A DNA stretch of 64,000 nucleotides from Rhodobacteraceae bacterium PARR1 (GTDB lineage: Bacteria; Pseudomonadota; Alphaproteobacteria; Rhodobacterales; Rhodobacteraceae): positions 1-64,000 of the forward strand of contig NKIT01000005.1 in NCBI GenBank assembly GCA_002256185.1, written 5' to 3'. The notes under the pieces were generated by a model. That model ran no database searches. It was not told the DNA's origin and was given only the letters and a program-made list of their open reading frames with translations. How positions within the stretch are numbered: position 1 is the stretch's first letter; every line of letters starts with the position of its first letter. Shown here piece by piece: positions 47,333-56,692 of this stretch. The position numbers were made by a program, and so were the translations under genes.

Positions 47333-48298
47333 TTACTTGATCGGGCTGCGATAGGTGACGCGGCGGACCGATCCGGTTTTGGAGCGCATCAGCAGCGTCT
47401 CGGTCGTCATCCAGCCGGGTTCCCGCTTGATCCCGGCCAGAAGCGAGCCGGAGGTGACGCCCGTGGCGGCAAAGATCACATCGCTGCGGACCAGATCGTC
47501 GCGGGTATAGACGCGGTCAAAGTTGGTGATCCCGGCCTTGCGGGCGCGGGCGCGTTCGTCGTCGTTGCGGAACAACAGCTTGCCAAAGAACTGCCCGCCC
47601 ATGCATTTCAGCGCGGCTGCGGCCAACACGCCCTCAGGTGCGCCACCCGATCCCATATACATGTCGATCCCCGTCACCTCAGGCTCGGCGCAGTGCATCA
47701 CCCCCGCCACATCGCCATCGGTGATCAACCGGATGGCCGCCCCGGTAGAGCGGATTTCGGCGATCATTTCCTCGTGCCGGGGGCGTTCCAGCACGCAGAC
47801 GGTGATATCCTCGGTCGAGCAGCCCTTGGCGGCGGCGAGGGCCGAGACACGCTCTGACGGGCTCATGGTCATGGTCACGGTGCCGGGTTTATGGCCGGGG
47901 CCGATGGCCAGCTTTTCCATATAGACGTCGGGGGCATGCAACAGTGTGCCGCGCGGGGCCATGGCGATGACGGTCAGGGCGTTGGGCATGTCCTTGGCCG
48001 TCAGGGTGGTGCCTTCCAGCGGGTCCAGCGCGATGTCCACGGCGGGGCCGTTGCCGGTGCCGACCTGTTCCCCGATGTAGAGCATCGGGGCCTCATCCCG
48101 CTCGCCCTCGCCGATCACCACGACGCCTGCGATGTCCAGAAGGTTCAACTGATCGCGCATGGCATTGACGGCGGCTTGGTCGGCGGCCTTTTCATCGCCG
48201 CGCCCGATCAGACGGGCCGAGGCGAGCGCTGCAGCCTCGGACACGCGGGCAAGGCCCAAGGACAAAAGACGGTCTTCAAATTCTTCCTTGTCGGCCAT
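47333..48298 (-). CDS. glpX: Class II fructose-1,6-bisphosphatase
   Basis: AALASARLIGRGDEKAADQAAVNAMRDQLNLLDIAGVVVIGEGERDEAPMLYIGEQVG; DPLEGTTLTAKDMPNAL. Confidence 0.95.
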   Translation of the reverse strand: MADKEEFEDRLLSLGLARVSEAAALASARLIGRGDEKAADQAAVNAMRDQLNLLDIAGVVVIGEGERDEAPMLYIGEQVGTGNGPAVDIALDPLEGTTLTAKDMPNALTVIAMAPRGTLLHAPDVYMEKLAIGPGHKPGTVTMTMSPSERVSALAAAKGCSTEDITVCVLERPRHEEMIAEIRSTGAAIRLITDGDVAGVMHCAEPEVTGIDMYMGSGGAPEGVLAAAALKCMGGQFFGKLLFRNDDERARARKAGITNFDRVYTRDDLVRSDVIFAATGVTSGSLLAGIKREPGWMTTETLLMRSKTGSVRRVTYRSPIK

Positions 48299-48454
48299 GA
48301 TCTGGCGGCGCTCCCTATCGGCGAGGTCAATATATCTTGCCCTTAGCGCCGGGCGGCAGGGGGGGCAAGGATGGTGGCGCTAACAGTGCGCTTGTGTCTG
48401 TTGCGCGCGTTGTGGAAACTGCGGCAACGGTCAAAAGTGAGAAGGGTAAGGTGA

Positions 48455-48907
48455 ATGTGGGCATGGTTGAAGCGCAATGCCGATGCGGTAGAGGCGGGTT
48501 CTGCTGCGCTGACGGCAGGGGTCGCGGTTGTGGCTTTGGTCGGTGTGGTCTGGCAGGTGCGTGCGGCCAGCGACATTCAGGCCCAGCAATCCGCGCGGGA
48601 CGCGTATCGCAACCATCTGGCGCTGGCGGTCACAGTGCCGGACCTTGCCGAACCGGCCGATGCCTGCGCGCTGATGAAGGGCAAGCAGGCCCCGGCCTAT
48701 GACGCCTTTGTGGCGCATCTGCTTTATGCGGCGGAACAGATGCTGGACCAATCACCGGACTGGGAAACGCAGTTCCGCCGCGATCTGGAGCCGCATCTGA
48801 CCTATCTCTGCGCGAACAGTGCAGAAATTCTGACTGATGGGGCACTGTTCGACCTGATGACCCGGATCGTGGCGGAAGATTGCCCCGATGCGCCGAAATG
48901 CGCGTGA
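48455..48907 (+). CDS. Small single-TM protein of unknown function
   Basis: MWAWLKRNADAVEAGSAALTAGVAVVALVGVVWQVRAASDIQAQQSARDAYRNHLALA; intact ORF between hom and glpX. Confidence 0.6.
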   Translation: MWAWLKRNADAVEAGSAALTAGVAVVALVGVVWQVRAASDIQAQQSARDAYRNHLALAVTVPDLAEPADACALMKGKQAPAYDAFVAHLLYAAEQMLDQSPDWETQFRRDLEPHLTYLCANSAEILTDGALFDLMTRIVAEDCPDAPKCA

Positions 48908-48911
48908 TAGA

Positions 48912-50207
48912 TCAGACCGCCTCGATCCGGATCGCGACGGCCTGACCCACCAAGACCCCGGTCGCGGGGAATTGGCTTTGGGCGTGGGCGATGTCGGCGG
49001 GTGCGGCTTTGTGCGTCACGAAGATCACCACGGCATTGTCGTCAGCCTCACCGGGTTGGTTGATCTGGCGCATCTGGTCAATCGAGATGCCGGCCTCACC
49101 CAAGCAGGTGGCGATTTTCGCCAAAGCGCCGGGTTTGTCCAAGAGCGCCATCCGCAAGTAATAGGGCGCAGGCGTGGCCGATTTCGCGGGCACCGGCGCG
49201 CGCAGGGTTGCGGCAGGCTGGCCAAAGACCGGCAAGCGGATGCCGCGCGCAATGTCCAACACATCGGCCATCACCGCGCTGGCGGTGGGGCCAGAGCCTG
49301 CGCCCGCGCCGCGCAGCACGATCTGGCCCACGGCATCGCCTTCCAGCACGACCATATTGGTGCCGCCCTGCAACTGGCCAAGCGGGCTGTCGGCGGGGAC
49401 AAGGCAGGGCGTCATGCGCTGTTCCAGACCGCGCCCGGTTTCCTGCGCCACGCCCAGTAGCTTGATCCGGTAGCCCATTTCTGCCGCATGGTTGATATCG
49501 TCAATGGACACATTGCCGATGCCTTCCAACTCCACATGGTCAAAGCTGACCTGCGTGCCAAAGGCGATGGCCGACAGCAGCGAGAGTTTGTGACCTGCGT
49601 CGATGCCCCCGACATCCAGATTGGGGTCGGCCTCCAGATAACCCAGTTGGCGGGCCTCTTCGAACACGGTCTCGTATGGCAGGCCAGCGTTCTGCATCCG
49701 GGTCAGGATGTAATTGCAGGTGCCGTTCATCACGCCCATCACCCGCTTGATGCGGTTGGCGGCCAGCCCTTCGGTCAGCGCTTTGATGACGGGGATGCCA
49801 CCCGCCACGGCGGCCTCAAAGCGGATCACGCGGCCAGCGGATTCGGCGGCCAAGGCCAGCGCGTGGCCGTGATGGGCCAGCAGCGCCTTGTTGGCGGTCA
49901 CCACATCCTTGCCTGCGGCAAGTGCGGCCTCGGTTGATGCCTTGGCAGGGCCGTCATGGCCGCCCATCACCTCGATGAACACATCGACATCATCGCGGCG
50001 GGCCAAGGCGACAGGGTCGGTTTCCCAAGCATAACCGCTCAGATCGGCATCGCGATTCTTGCTGCGGTCACGGGCAGAGACGGCGGTAATGACCACCGGA
50101 CGCCCCGCACGGGCGGCGATCAGATCGGCATGGCGCTGCACGATTTGCACCACCCCCACACCCACAGTGCCCAGACCAGCAAGACCAAGACGCAGCGGTG
50201 CGGGCAT
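48912..50207 (-). CDS. hom: Homoserine dehydrogenase
   Basis: LRLGLAGLGTVGVGVVQIV; AVAGGIPVIKALTEGLAANRIKRVMGVMNGTCNYILTRMQ; C-terminal ACT domain. Confidence 0.95.
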   Translation of the reverse strand: MPAPLRLGLAGLGTVGVGVVQIVQRHADLIAARAGRPVVITAVSARDRSKNRDADLSGYAWETDPVALARRDDVDVFIEVMGGHDGPAKASTEAALAAGKDVVTANKALLAHHGHALALAAESAGRVIRFEAAVAGGIPVIKALTEGLAANRIKRVMGVMNGTCNYILTRMQNAGLPYETVFEEARQLGYLEADPNLDVGGIDAGHKLSLLSAIAFGTQVSFDHVELEGIGNVSIDDINHAAEMGYRIKLLGVAQETGRGLEQRMTPCLVPADSPLGQLQGGTNMVVLEGDAVGQIVLRGAGAGSGPTASAVMADVLDIARGIRLPVFGQPAATLRAPVPAKSATPAPYYLRMALLDKPGALAKIATCLGEAGISIDQMRQINQPGEADDNAVVIFVTHKAAPADIAHAQSQFPATGVLVGQAVAIRIEAV

Positions 50208-50302
50208 CGGAGACTCCTATTTCGGTCACTCTGGCAGGGCAAATCCGCAGCCCTGTTAGCGGTTTGCCGCGCCCCTTGCAATTAGGGGCGCAAGACAGTG
50301 CG

Positions 50303-50518
50303 TCACGGTTGCGCCAGAGCGTCGGCCTTGATCGCAGCACCCCGCGCGGCAAGGGCGGCGGCACTGTCTGCCGTGGCGGTCGGCAGGGGCGCGGACAGGA
50401 TCTGATCCAGCGGCAGCAACACGGGCGGCGGGCCAGCGGGGGCCGTTTGGGGGCCAAGGTCGGGCAGGGGATGGCAGGCGCCAAGCGTCAGCACGAAAAG
50501 AACAGCGCTACGTTTCAT
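50303..50518 (-). CDS. Small putative lipoprotein
   Basis: MKRSAVLFVLTLGACHPLPDLGPQ: lipobox LGAC. Confidence 0.6.
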   Translation of the reverse strand: MKRSAVLFVLTLGACHPLPDLGPQTAPAGPPPVLLPLDQILSAPLPTATADSAAALAARGAAIKADALAQP

Positions 50519-50539
50519 CGGCACCACCAGCGAGGGAAA

Positions 50540-50562
50540 ACGGGCGGGATATTCCCGCCCGT
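50540..50562 (-). terminator. Intrinsic terminator downstream of pirin
   Basis: acgggcggga-tat-tcccgcccgt perfect 10-bp stem, followed by TTTT on the minus strand. Confidence 0.75.
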
Positions 50563-50604
50563 CCAGACCTAACCCCTTACGCCAAAGTGCACAACTGGGG
50601 CGCG

Positions 50605-51516
50605 TCAGTGGGCCGGTTTGATGAAGGTGCCGTTTTTCAGGTCCGCCATCGCCTGCCGGATTTCGGCCTGCGTGTTCATCACGATGGGGCCATGCCATGC
50701 CACAGGTTCCTGAATCGGCGCGCCCGAGATCAGCAGGAACCGGATGCCATCGGGACCGGCGGTCACCGTCACCTCATCCCCGGTGCCGAACTTGACCAAG
50801 GTGCGGTCGCCCGACAGATCGCGGATGTTGACCTCTTCGCCATTCACCTCTTTTTCCAACAGCACCCCTTGCGGGCGGCTGGCATCGCGGAAGGTGCCCT
50901 TGCCGTCGAAGATATAGGCGAAGGCGCGGCGATAGGTGTCGATCTTGAACGACTTGCGGCGGTTCGGCGGGACGAAGATGTCAAGGTATTGCGGATCGGC
51001 GGCGATGCCATCGACCGGGCCGGTCTTGCCCCAGAACGACCCCACGATCACCTTCACGATGGTGCCGTCGTCATCCATGATTTCGGGAATGTCCTTGCCC
51101 TTGACGTCCTGATAGCGCGGCGCGGTCATCTTCAGATCAGCAGGCAGGTTGGCCCAAAGCTGAAAGCCGTGCATCTGGCCCTTGGCGTTTCCGCGCGGCA
51201 TTTCTTGGTGCAGGATGCCTGACCCGGCGGTCATCCATTGCACATCGCCGCCGCGCAGGGTGCCGGTGTTGCCAAGGCTGTCGCCATGCTCCACCGCGCC
51301 GGCCAGCACATAGGTGATCGTCTCGATCCCGCGATGCGGGTGCCATGGGAAACCGCGCAGATAATCGCGCGGGTCTTCGTTGCGGAAGTCGTCAAACAGC
51401 AGGAACGGGTCCAGTTCGGACGGGTCATGAAAGCCAAAGGCGCGGTGCAGGTGGACGCCTGCGCCCTCATAGGTGGGTTGGGCGGCGCGTTCTTCGCGGA
51501 CGGGGCGGATGGACAT
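50605..51516 (-). CDS. Pirin family protein
   Basis: DPFLLFDDFRNEDPRDYLRGFPWHPHRGIETITYVLAGAVEHGDSLGNTGTLRGGDVQWMTAGSGILHQEMP. Confidence 0.94.
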   Translation of the reverse strand: MSIRPVREERAAQPTYEGAGVHLHRAFGFHDPSELDPFLLFDDFRNEDPRDYLRGFPWHPHRGIETITYVLAGAVEHGDSLGNTGTLRGGDVQWMTAGSGILHQEMPRGNAKGQMHGFQLWANLPADLKMTAPRYQDVKGKDIPEIMDDDGTIVKVIVGSFWGKTGPVDGIAADPQYLDIFVPPNRRKSFKIDTYRRAFAYIFDGKGTFRDASRPQGVLLEKEVNGEEVNIRDLSGDRTLVKFGTGDEVTVTAGPDGIRFLLISGAPIQEPVAWHGPIVMNTQAEIRQAMADLKNGTFIKPAH

Positions 51517-51652
51517 GATCGGTCTCCGGGTGATTGCGTTGCCCGATAGGTAGGCCGCAACACCCCGCGCAGCAATGCCGCCCTGTCGCGCGCCTGTCGC
51601 GCGCACGATGTGCAGACCCGCACAGTGCGTTTGGCATCCGGCGGCGACGCGT

Positions 51653-52264
51653 TTACAGACAGGTCGTCGTGCCGGTGCCGGTGATGCTGAACTGCTGCTC
51701 AAAGCGGGGCAGGGAAGACAGGAAACCGCGATAGTTCATCATGCCAAAGCCAATCTCGGCCATGCCGGGATCATAGCTCACGTCAAACTCAACCACCACA
51801 AGCGCTGCGCCAAGGTCGATCAGCGGCAATTTGCTGCGGACCGTGCTGATGGTCGCGGTGGTGATCGCCGGTTTGGCGTTGCAAGGGGAATAAGACCAGT
51901 CGACGGTCAGGCCTGCCGTATCGGTGGCAATCCCCGATGTGCGACGCACCTGACTGATCCGCATGATCGCGTTCTGGTCGTCATGCATCAGGAATTCGGC
52001 GGTCTGCTCCATCCCGTCAAGAAAGGTTCGCGACAGCGAAGTTCCGCGCTGCCGCGAGATGAGGTCAGAGATCGTGTAGGTCGCCTTTTGCACCCGGTTC
52101 TGGACCTGATATGCCTCCCAAAAGGAAAAGAAGGCCGACGCCCCAAGACTGAGCAGCAAGATACCCGAAAAAGAGTCGACAACAATCGAACCGCGGGTGT
52201 CGCGGGCAAAACGCGACCGCGGCAGGTAGCGCAAAATGCGGTGGATCAGCTTTGCACAGGACAT
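51653..52264 (-). CDS. TadE/TadF-like pilus assembly protein
   Basis: RDTRGSIVVDSFSGILLLSLGASAFFSFWEAYQVQNRVQKATYTISDLISRQ; adjacent to TadE/TadG-like genes. Confidence 0.65.
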   Translation of the reverse strand: MSCAKLIHRILRYLPRSRFARDTRGSIVVDSFSGILLLSLGASAFFSFWEAYQVQNRVQKATYTISDLISRQRGTSLSRTFLDGMEQTAEFLMHDDQNAIMRISQVRRTSGIATDTAGLTVDWSYSPCNAKPAITTATISTVRSKLPLIDLGAALVVVEFDVSYDPGMAEIGFGMMNYRGFLSSLPRFEQQFSITGTGTTTCL

Positions 52265-52275
52265 TGCATTCCCCC

Positions 52276-52821
52276 TCAATTCGGTTCGTTTACAAAGGCC
52301 GATGTGGCCAGCAACGCATAGGTGCCGTTCGCATCCGCCATGGCGGTGTTCACCCCCATGAAGGCAGATGGAAACAAGGCGTCGACCACCAGACAGGCGC
52401 GCACGACCATCAATTCGTTCTCTTGGCCGGTGTTCACGGTGTTCGACTGGATGCCGGCCTGAATTTCGGGGCTGCGGCGTTGGCACACGGCATCGACGGT
52501 CGGCAAGTTGTTGAAGCTTGTGTTCACGCGGGTCAATTCGATGGTCAGCGACCGCTCACAATCTTCAAACATGTCGGTTCGGCTGCACAGGCGCTGTTGC
52601 AGGTATTCGACTGTCGGCTTTTTCAGGTTTCCCAGACGCAAATCCCGCACCGTCAGATCCAATGACCGTTCCAGCATCGCCGAACGCAGCACCATGTAGC
52701 CCGACTCGAACGACGCGAAGAACATCGCGAAGATCAGCGGAAACATGATGACGAATTCGACCGATGCGGTCCCCGCTTCGTCTTTCCACAGCTTTCTGAG
52801 GTGGCGTCCGATGCGTGTCAT
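52276..52821 (-). CDS. TadE-like pilus assembly protein
   Basis: KDEAGTASVEFVIMFPLIFAMFFASFESGYMVLRSAMLERSLDLTVRDLRLG. Confidence 0.82.
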   Translation of the reverse strand: MTRIGRHLRKLWKDEAGTASVEFVIMFPLIFAMFFASFESGYMVLRSAMLERSLDLTVRDLRLGNLKKPTVEYLQQRLCSRTDMFEDCERSLTIELTRVNTSFNNLPTVDAVCQRRSPEIQAGIQSNTVNTGQENELMVVRACLVVDALFPSAFMGVNTAMADANGTYALLATSAFVNEPN

Positions 52822-54536
52822 TGTGTCAACTTGAGTTTTGAGATGTTGCCTGCGATCGAGGCGAACACCTGTGAAATCGTCGTCGTACTGGCCACGTAGT
52901 AGCGCGAGGTCGTGGTGGCACAGTTGCGCAACTGGGTTTGACCCGTGGTCGTCGCCTCAAAGGCGATGGTGTAGACGACCACGTTGTTCGTCCGCGCCGT
53001 GGTGCAGACCGTCTGTAACTGGGTGTTCATGTCGGCAATCGGTGTTTGCGTGCGGAACATGTTCATCGCATTGGCGTAGGTCATCATCCCCGGACGGGCA
53101 TAGAGTTGATAGGCCACCCAGGACATCCGGACCCGTTCCCACACCTGACCCCAGGTCAGGTTGGTGGCGGTGCCAGAGTTGGACGCGTTGACGTAGGGCG
53201 TCGCGCGCCACGTGTTCAGATGCGGAACATAGTGGTCAGTCGCGTCGGCGCGTCCGGTGTGGAAGATCGAATAGTTGCCATCGGTGCCGACCCATATCGG
53301 TGACATCGGACTGCGGGCGGCGGCCGGGGCGGTGGTGACCGGTGTGCCGGAGCGATAGCCCGCCTGAACACGCTCTTCAGCGAAGTTTTCGCCGTCTGAC
53401 ATCAGCACGATCACCTTGAGTACGTCGGGATCGTTGAACGGCAGCGGACGGTCTTTGGTCGTCTGTGGCATTTGGTTATTCGAGATGAACTCGTTGTAGA
53501 TCTGCTTCATCGACGGATCGAGAAAGGCCAGACCCCAGCGCATGCCAGCGTTGATCGACGTCGCCCCTATGGCGGTCAGAGAGTCGATATAGGTGTTCAA
53601 CGCCGCAACCCGTTTTGCCGGGGTGTTGACCGTGGATTGCTGGTTGGGATCGGTCAAGCTGGGCAAGCGCACCACATTGCCAAGCAGCGGCGAGGCCGTC
53701 GGCGGGCACCACAGGTTGGCGCTGTTAAGAGTCGCGTTGGTGGTATTGTTCGGGGCAAAATAACCCGTCTGCGCCGTGGTCGAGAAAGAGTCGACATAGG
53801 TCGTGGCGGGCAAGGACAGCGTGCGCGAAATCGAAGTGCCGCTATAGGCGCTGGCGGGCAGGTCCACACAGAACGTGTTGCGCACATCGGGCGCGTTGTT
53901 GCTGTTGAAAGGCGTGTTGGTGACGGTGTATTTCGCCGCCAGATACGAGCCGAGGTTCACCTGACCGTTGTACGGAACCACGGTGATCAGCACGCGCCCA
54001 TCCTCATCGTCCGTCAACAGCGTCTTGACGAAATCCTTTGCGGCGGTCTTGAGATTGGTCATCCGCGTCCCGGCCATTGAGCCTGACACGTCCAGAACCA
54101 GCGAAACTTCGACGTTGCCCACCCGCTCCATCGCCGATGCGACGCCTGTCACCGTCAGGCTGCTGATCCCAAGAGAGCCGAGGAACATGGTGTTGATCGT
54201 CTCTGATGCCGATGCCGTGACGGACTTTGACGAATAGCCTTCGGTCACCGTCAGTTTGGTGACCGTCCCGGTCATGCCCGCCTTGCGCACACAGTCGTTG
54301 AACAGCGTCGTCTCGTTCAGGGTTTGCCGCAGCGAGGCTGCGTTCAGAACGCACAAATCCAACGCTGTCTGCATCTGGGTGCGGCGGTTTTCGAACCGCA
54401 TGACATCGACGGCAAGTCCCCCGAGCAAGGCCGCTGCGCTGAGCAGGGTCAGGGATAAAATGGTCATGGAACCACGCTGATCGGATTTGAAAATCCGAAA
54501 CAACCGGCTGAACGGCAAACCACGCATCATCGTCAT
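52818..54536 (-). CDS. TadG-like protein with von Willebrand factor A domain
   Basis: SDQRGSMTILSLTLLSAAALLGGLAVDVMRFENRRTQMQTALD; VEVSLVLDVSGSMAGTRMTNLKTAAKDFV (MIDAS DxSxS). Confidence 0.85.
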   Translation of the reverse strand: MTMMRGLPFSRLFRIFKSDQRGSMTILSLTLLSAAALLGGLAVDVMRFENRRTQMQTALDLCVLNAASLRQTLNETTLFNDCVRKAGMTGTVTKLTVTEGYSSKSVTASASETINTMFLGSLGISSLTVTGVASAMERVGNVEVSLVLDVSGSMAGTRMTNLKTAAKDFVKTLLTDDEDGRVLITVVPYNGQVNLGSYLAAKYTVTNTPFNSNNAPDVRNTFCVDLPASAYSGTSISRTLSLPATTYVDSFSTTAQTGYFAPNNTTNATLNSANLWCPPTASPLLGNVVRLPSLTDPNQQSTVNTPAKRVAALNTYIDSLTAIGATSINAGMRWGLAFLDPSMKQIYNEFISNNQMPQTTKDRPLPFNDPDVLKVIVLMSDGENFAEERVQAGYRSGTPVTTAPAAARSPMSPIWVGTDGNYSIFHTGRADATDHYVPHLNTWRATPYVNASNSGTATNLTWGQVWERVRMSWVAYQLYARPGMMTYANAMNMFRTQTPIADMNTQLQTVCTTARTNNVVVYTIAFEATTTGQTQLRNCATTTSRYYVASTTTISQVFASIAGNISKLKLTQ

Positions 54537-54984
54537 ATCCACTTCAACGCTGATCCGACCGAAGATCCATTGATCCCCGGCAGTCCGAGCGCCCCCATCC
54601 AAGGGGATCGTTCGGTTACATACATTTGGCAAGGATTTCCCGCCTGACGGGCATGAAGCACAGGAACCACGGTATCAATCGTGGCGAAGGTGGCGGGATT
54701 GTGGCCATCTCGAAAACGGTGAACCCCGACGCCGCCTCTGCCCCCCGCCGCATCGATTCGGCCAAAGGCCGCACCGGGCAGGGCCCTGCGACAGGCTTTC
54801 GGCGTTGGTGTTGGCAGGGAATACGTCATGGGTTTTCCTTGGTTTCGGGCCGTCGGGGGGACGGCAGCCTCCCTGACCAGAAGAGACTTAACCCAGACTT
54901 AAGGCTGTATTTTGGCAACCATTGCCTAAGTTTCGCTCAAATTCAGGGAAGGTTTTGGGCTGGCCATGCCGCCGATGAGGCGGG

Positions 54985-55016
54985 CCCCCGTCAAGCCGGG
55001 CCCCTGTCAAGCCGGG
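54985..55016. repeat. 16-bp tandem duplication ccccc/tgtcaagccggg
   Basis: cccccgtcaagccggg / cccctgtcaagccggg, 15/16 identical. Confidence 0.75.
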
Positions 55017-55161
55017 CCTGTGGCCTTTCGCCCCAAACGCAGGCCCGTCAGGCAGAAGCGACAGAAACCTGTCGCTGCTGGCAAAGGCGGCGCAGAGGGG
55101 GGATTGCATCTTGCAGCACGACGCGCATCTTCATGAGCGTGTCTGCCATGGGACGTGAACG

Positions 55162-56412
55162 ATGCGCTATTCGGGCTTCAAGGTCATCACAGAGGGCCTT
55201 TTCGGCAACAAGGGGTGGAAACCCGCATGGCGCGACCCTGCGCCCAAGGCCGAATATGATGCGATCATCATCGGCGGCGGCGGGCATGGGCTGGCCACAG
55301 CCTATTATCTGGCCAAGAACCACGGCCTGACCAACATCGCCGTGCTGGAAAAGGGCTACCTTGGGTCCGGCAACATCGGGCGCAACACCACCATCGTGCG
55401 CGCCAACTACATCCTGCCGGGGAACTCGGAATTCTATTCCCACTCCCTGAAGCTGTGGGAAACGCTGGAAACTGACCTCAACTACAACGTAATGCATTCG
55501 CAGCGCGGCTTGATCAACCTGTTCCATTCCGACGGGCAGCGCGATGCCTTCGCCCGGCGCGGCAATTCGATGATCAACCAAGGCGATGACGCGATCCTTT
55601 TGGACCGCGAAGGGGTGCGCGAACATCTGCCCTATCTGGATTTCGAACAGACCCGCTTTCCGATCTACGGCGGCCTTTATCACCCTCGCGGCGGCACGGC
55701 GCGGCATGATGCGGTGGCTTGGGGCTTTGCGCGCGGCGCGGACCGGCGCGGGGTAGATCTGATCCAGAATTGCGAAGTGACGGGCATCGACATCGAAAAC
55801 GGGCGTGTCGTGGGCGTGCAGACCACGCGCGGCGCGATCAAGGCCAAAAAGGTCGGCATGGTCGTCGCCGGGCGGTCGTCCCAAGTTGCCGCGATGGCCG
55901 GGATGCGCCTGCCCATCGAATCCCACGTCCTGCAGGCCTTTGTGACCGAAGGGCTGAAACCCGTCATCGACCATGTGATCAGCTTTGGCATGGGCCACTT
56001 CTACATCAGCCAATCCGACAAGGGCGGGTTGGTGTTCGGCGGTGACCTTGATTTCTATTCCAGCTACGCCGCGCGGGGGAACCTGCCGATGGTGGAGCAT
56101 GTGATGGAGGCAGGGATGACCCTGATGCCGATGATTGGCCGCGCCAAGGTGCTGCGGTCATGGGGCGGGATCATGGACATGTCGCCCGATGGGTCCCCCA
56201 TCATCGACAAGACGCATATCGACGGGCTGTTCGTCGATTGCGGCTGGAATTACGGGGGCTTTAAGGCCGTTCCCGCCTCGGGCTTGTGCATGGCGCATCT
56301 GATGGCGACGGGCGAGAGCCACCCCGTCGCCGCCCGCTTCAAGCTGAACCGTTTTGCGACCGGCCATCTTCTGGACGAAGAAGGCACCGGCTCGCAGCAT
56401 AACTTGCACTGA
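55162..56412 (+). CDS. soxB: Sarcosine oxidase beta subunit
   Basis: MRYSGFKVITEGLFGNKGWKPAWRDPAPKAEYDAIIIGGGGHGLATAYYLAKNHGLTNIAVLEKGYLGSGNIGRNTTIVRANYI. Confidence 0.96.
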   Translation: MRYSGFKVITEGLFGNKGWKPAWRDPAPKAEYDAIIIGGGGHGLATAYYLAKNHGLTNIAVLEKGYLGSGNIGRNTTIVRANYILPGNSEFYSHSLKLWETLETDLNYNVMHSQRGLINLFHSDGQRDAFARRGNSMINQGDDAILLDREGVREHLPYLDFEQTRFPIYGGLYHPRGGTARHDAVAWGFARGADRRGVDLIQNCEVTGIDIENGRVVGVQTTRGAIKAKKVGMVVAGRSSQVAAMAGMRLPIESHVLQAFVTEGLKPVIDHVISFGMGHFYISQSDKGGLVFGGDLDFYSSYAARGNLPMVEHVMEAGMTLMPMIGRAKVLRSWGGIMDMSPDGSPIIDKTHIDGLFVDCGWNYGGFKAVPASGLCMAHLMATGESHPVAARFKLNRFATGHLLDEEGTGSQHNLH

Positions 56413-56419
56413 GGTTCCC

Positions 56420-56692
56420 ATGCGGATCACCTGCCCCCTTTGCGGACCGCGCGACCGGCGTGAGTTCTATTACTACGGAACGGATGACTATCTGAACCGC
56501 CCCGTCGCTGATGCCGCGCCCACGGCATGGGATGACTACCTGCACAACCGCGACAACCCCGCCGGGGTGACGCGCGACCTGTGGTATCATGACATGGGCT
56601 GCACCTCATGGCTGGCTGTCACCCGCAACACGGTGACCCATGCGATCCTGAAGGTCGAAGCCGTGGCTCCGGTAACGGGGGGCGCGAAATGA
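56420..56692 (+). CDS. soxD: Sarcosine oxidase delta subunit
   Basis: MRITCPLCGPRDRREFYYYGTDDYLNRP zinc-binding subunit. Confidence 0.95.
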   Translation: MRITCPLCGPRDRREFYYYGTDDYLNRPVADAAPTAWDDYLHNRDNPAGVTRDLWYHDMGCTSWLAVTRNTVTHAILKVEAVAPVTGGAK

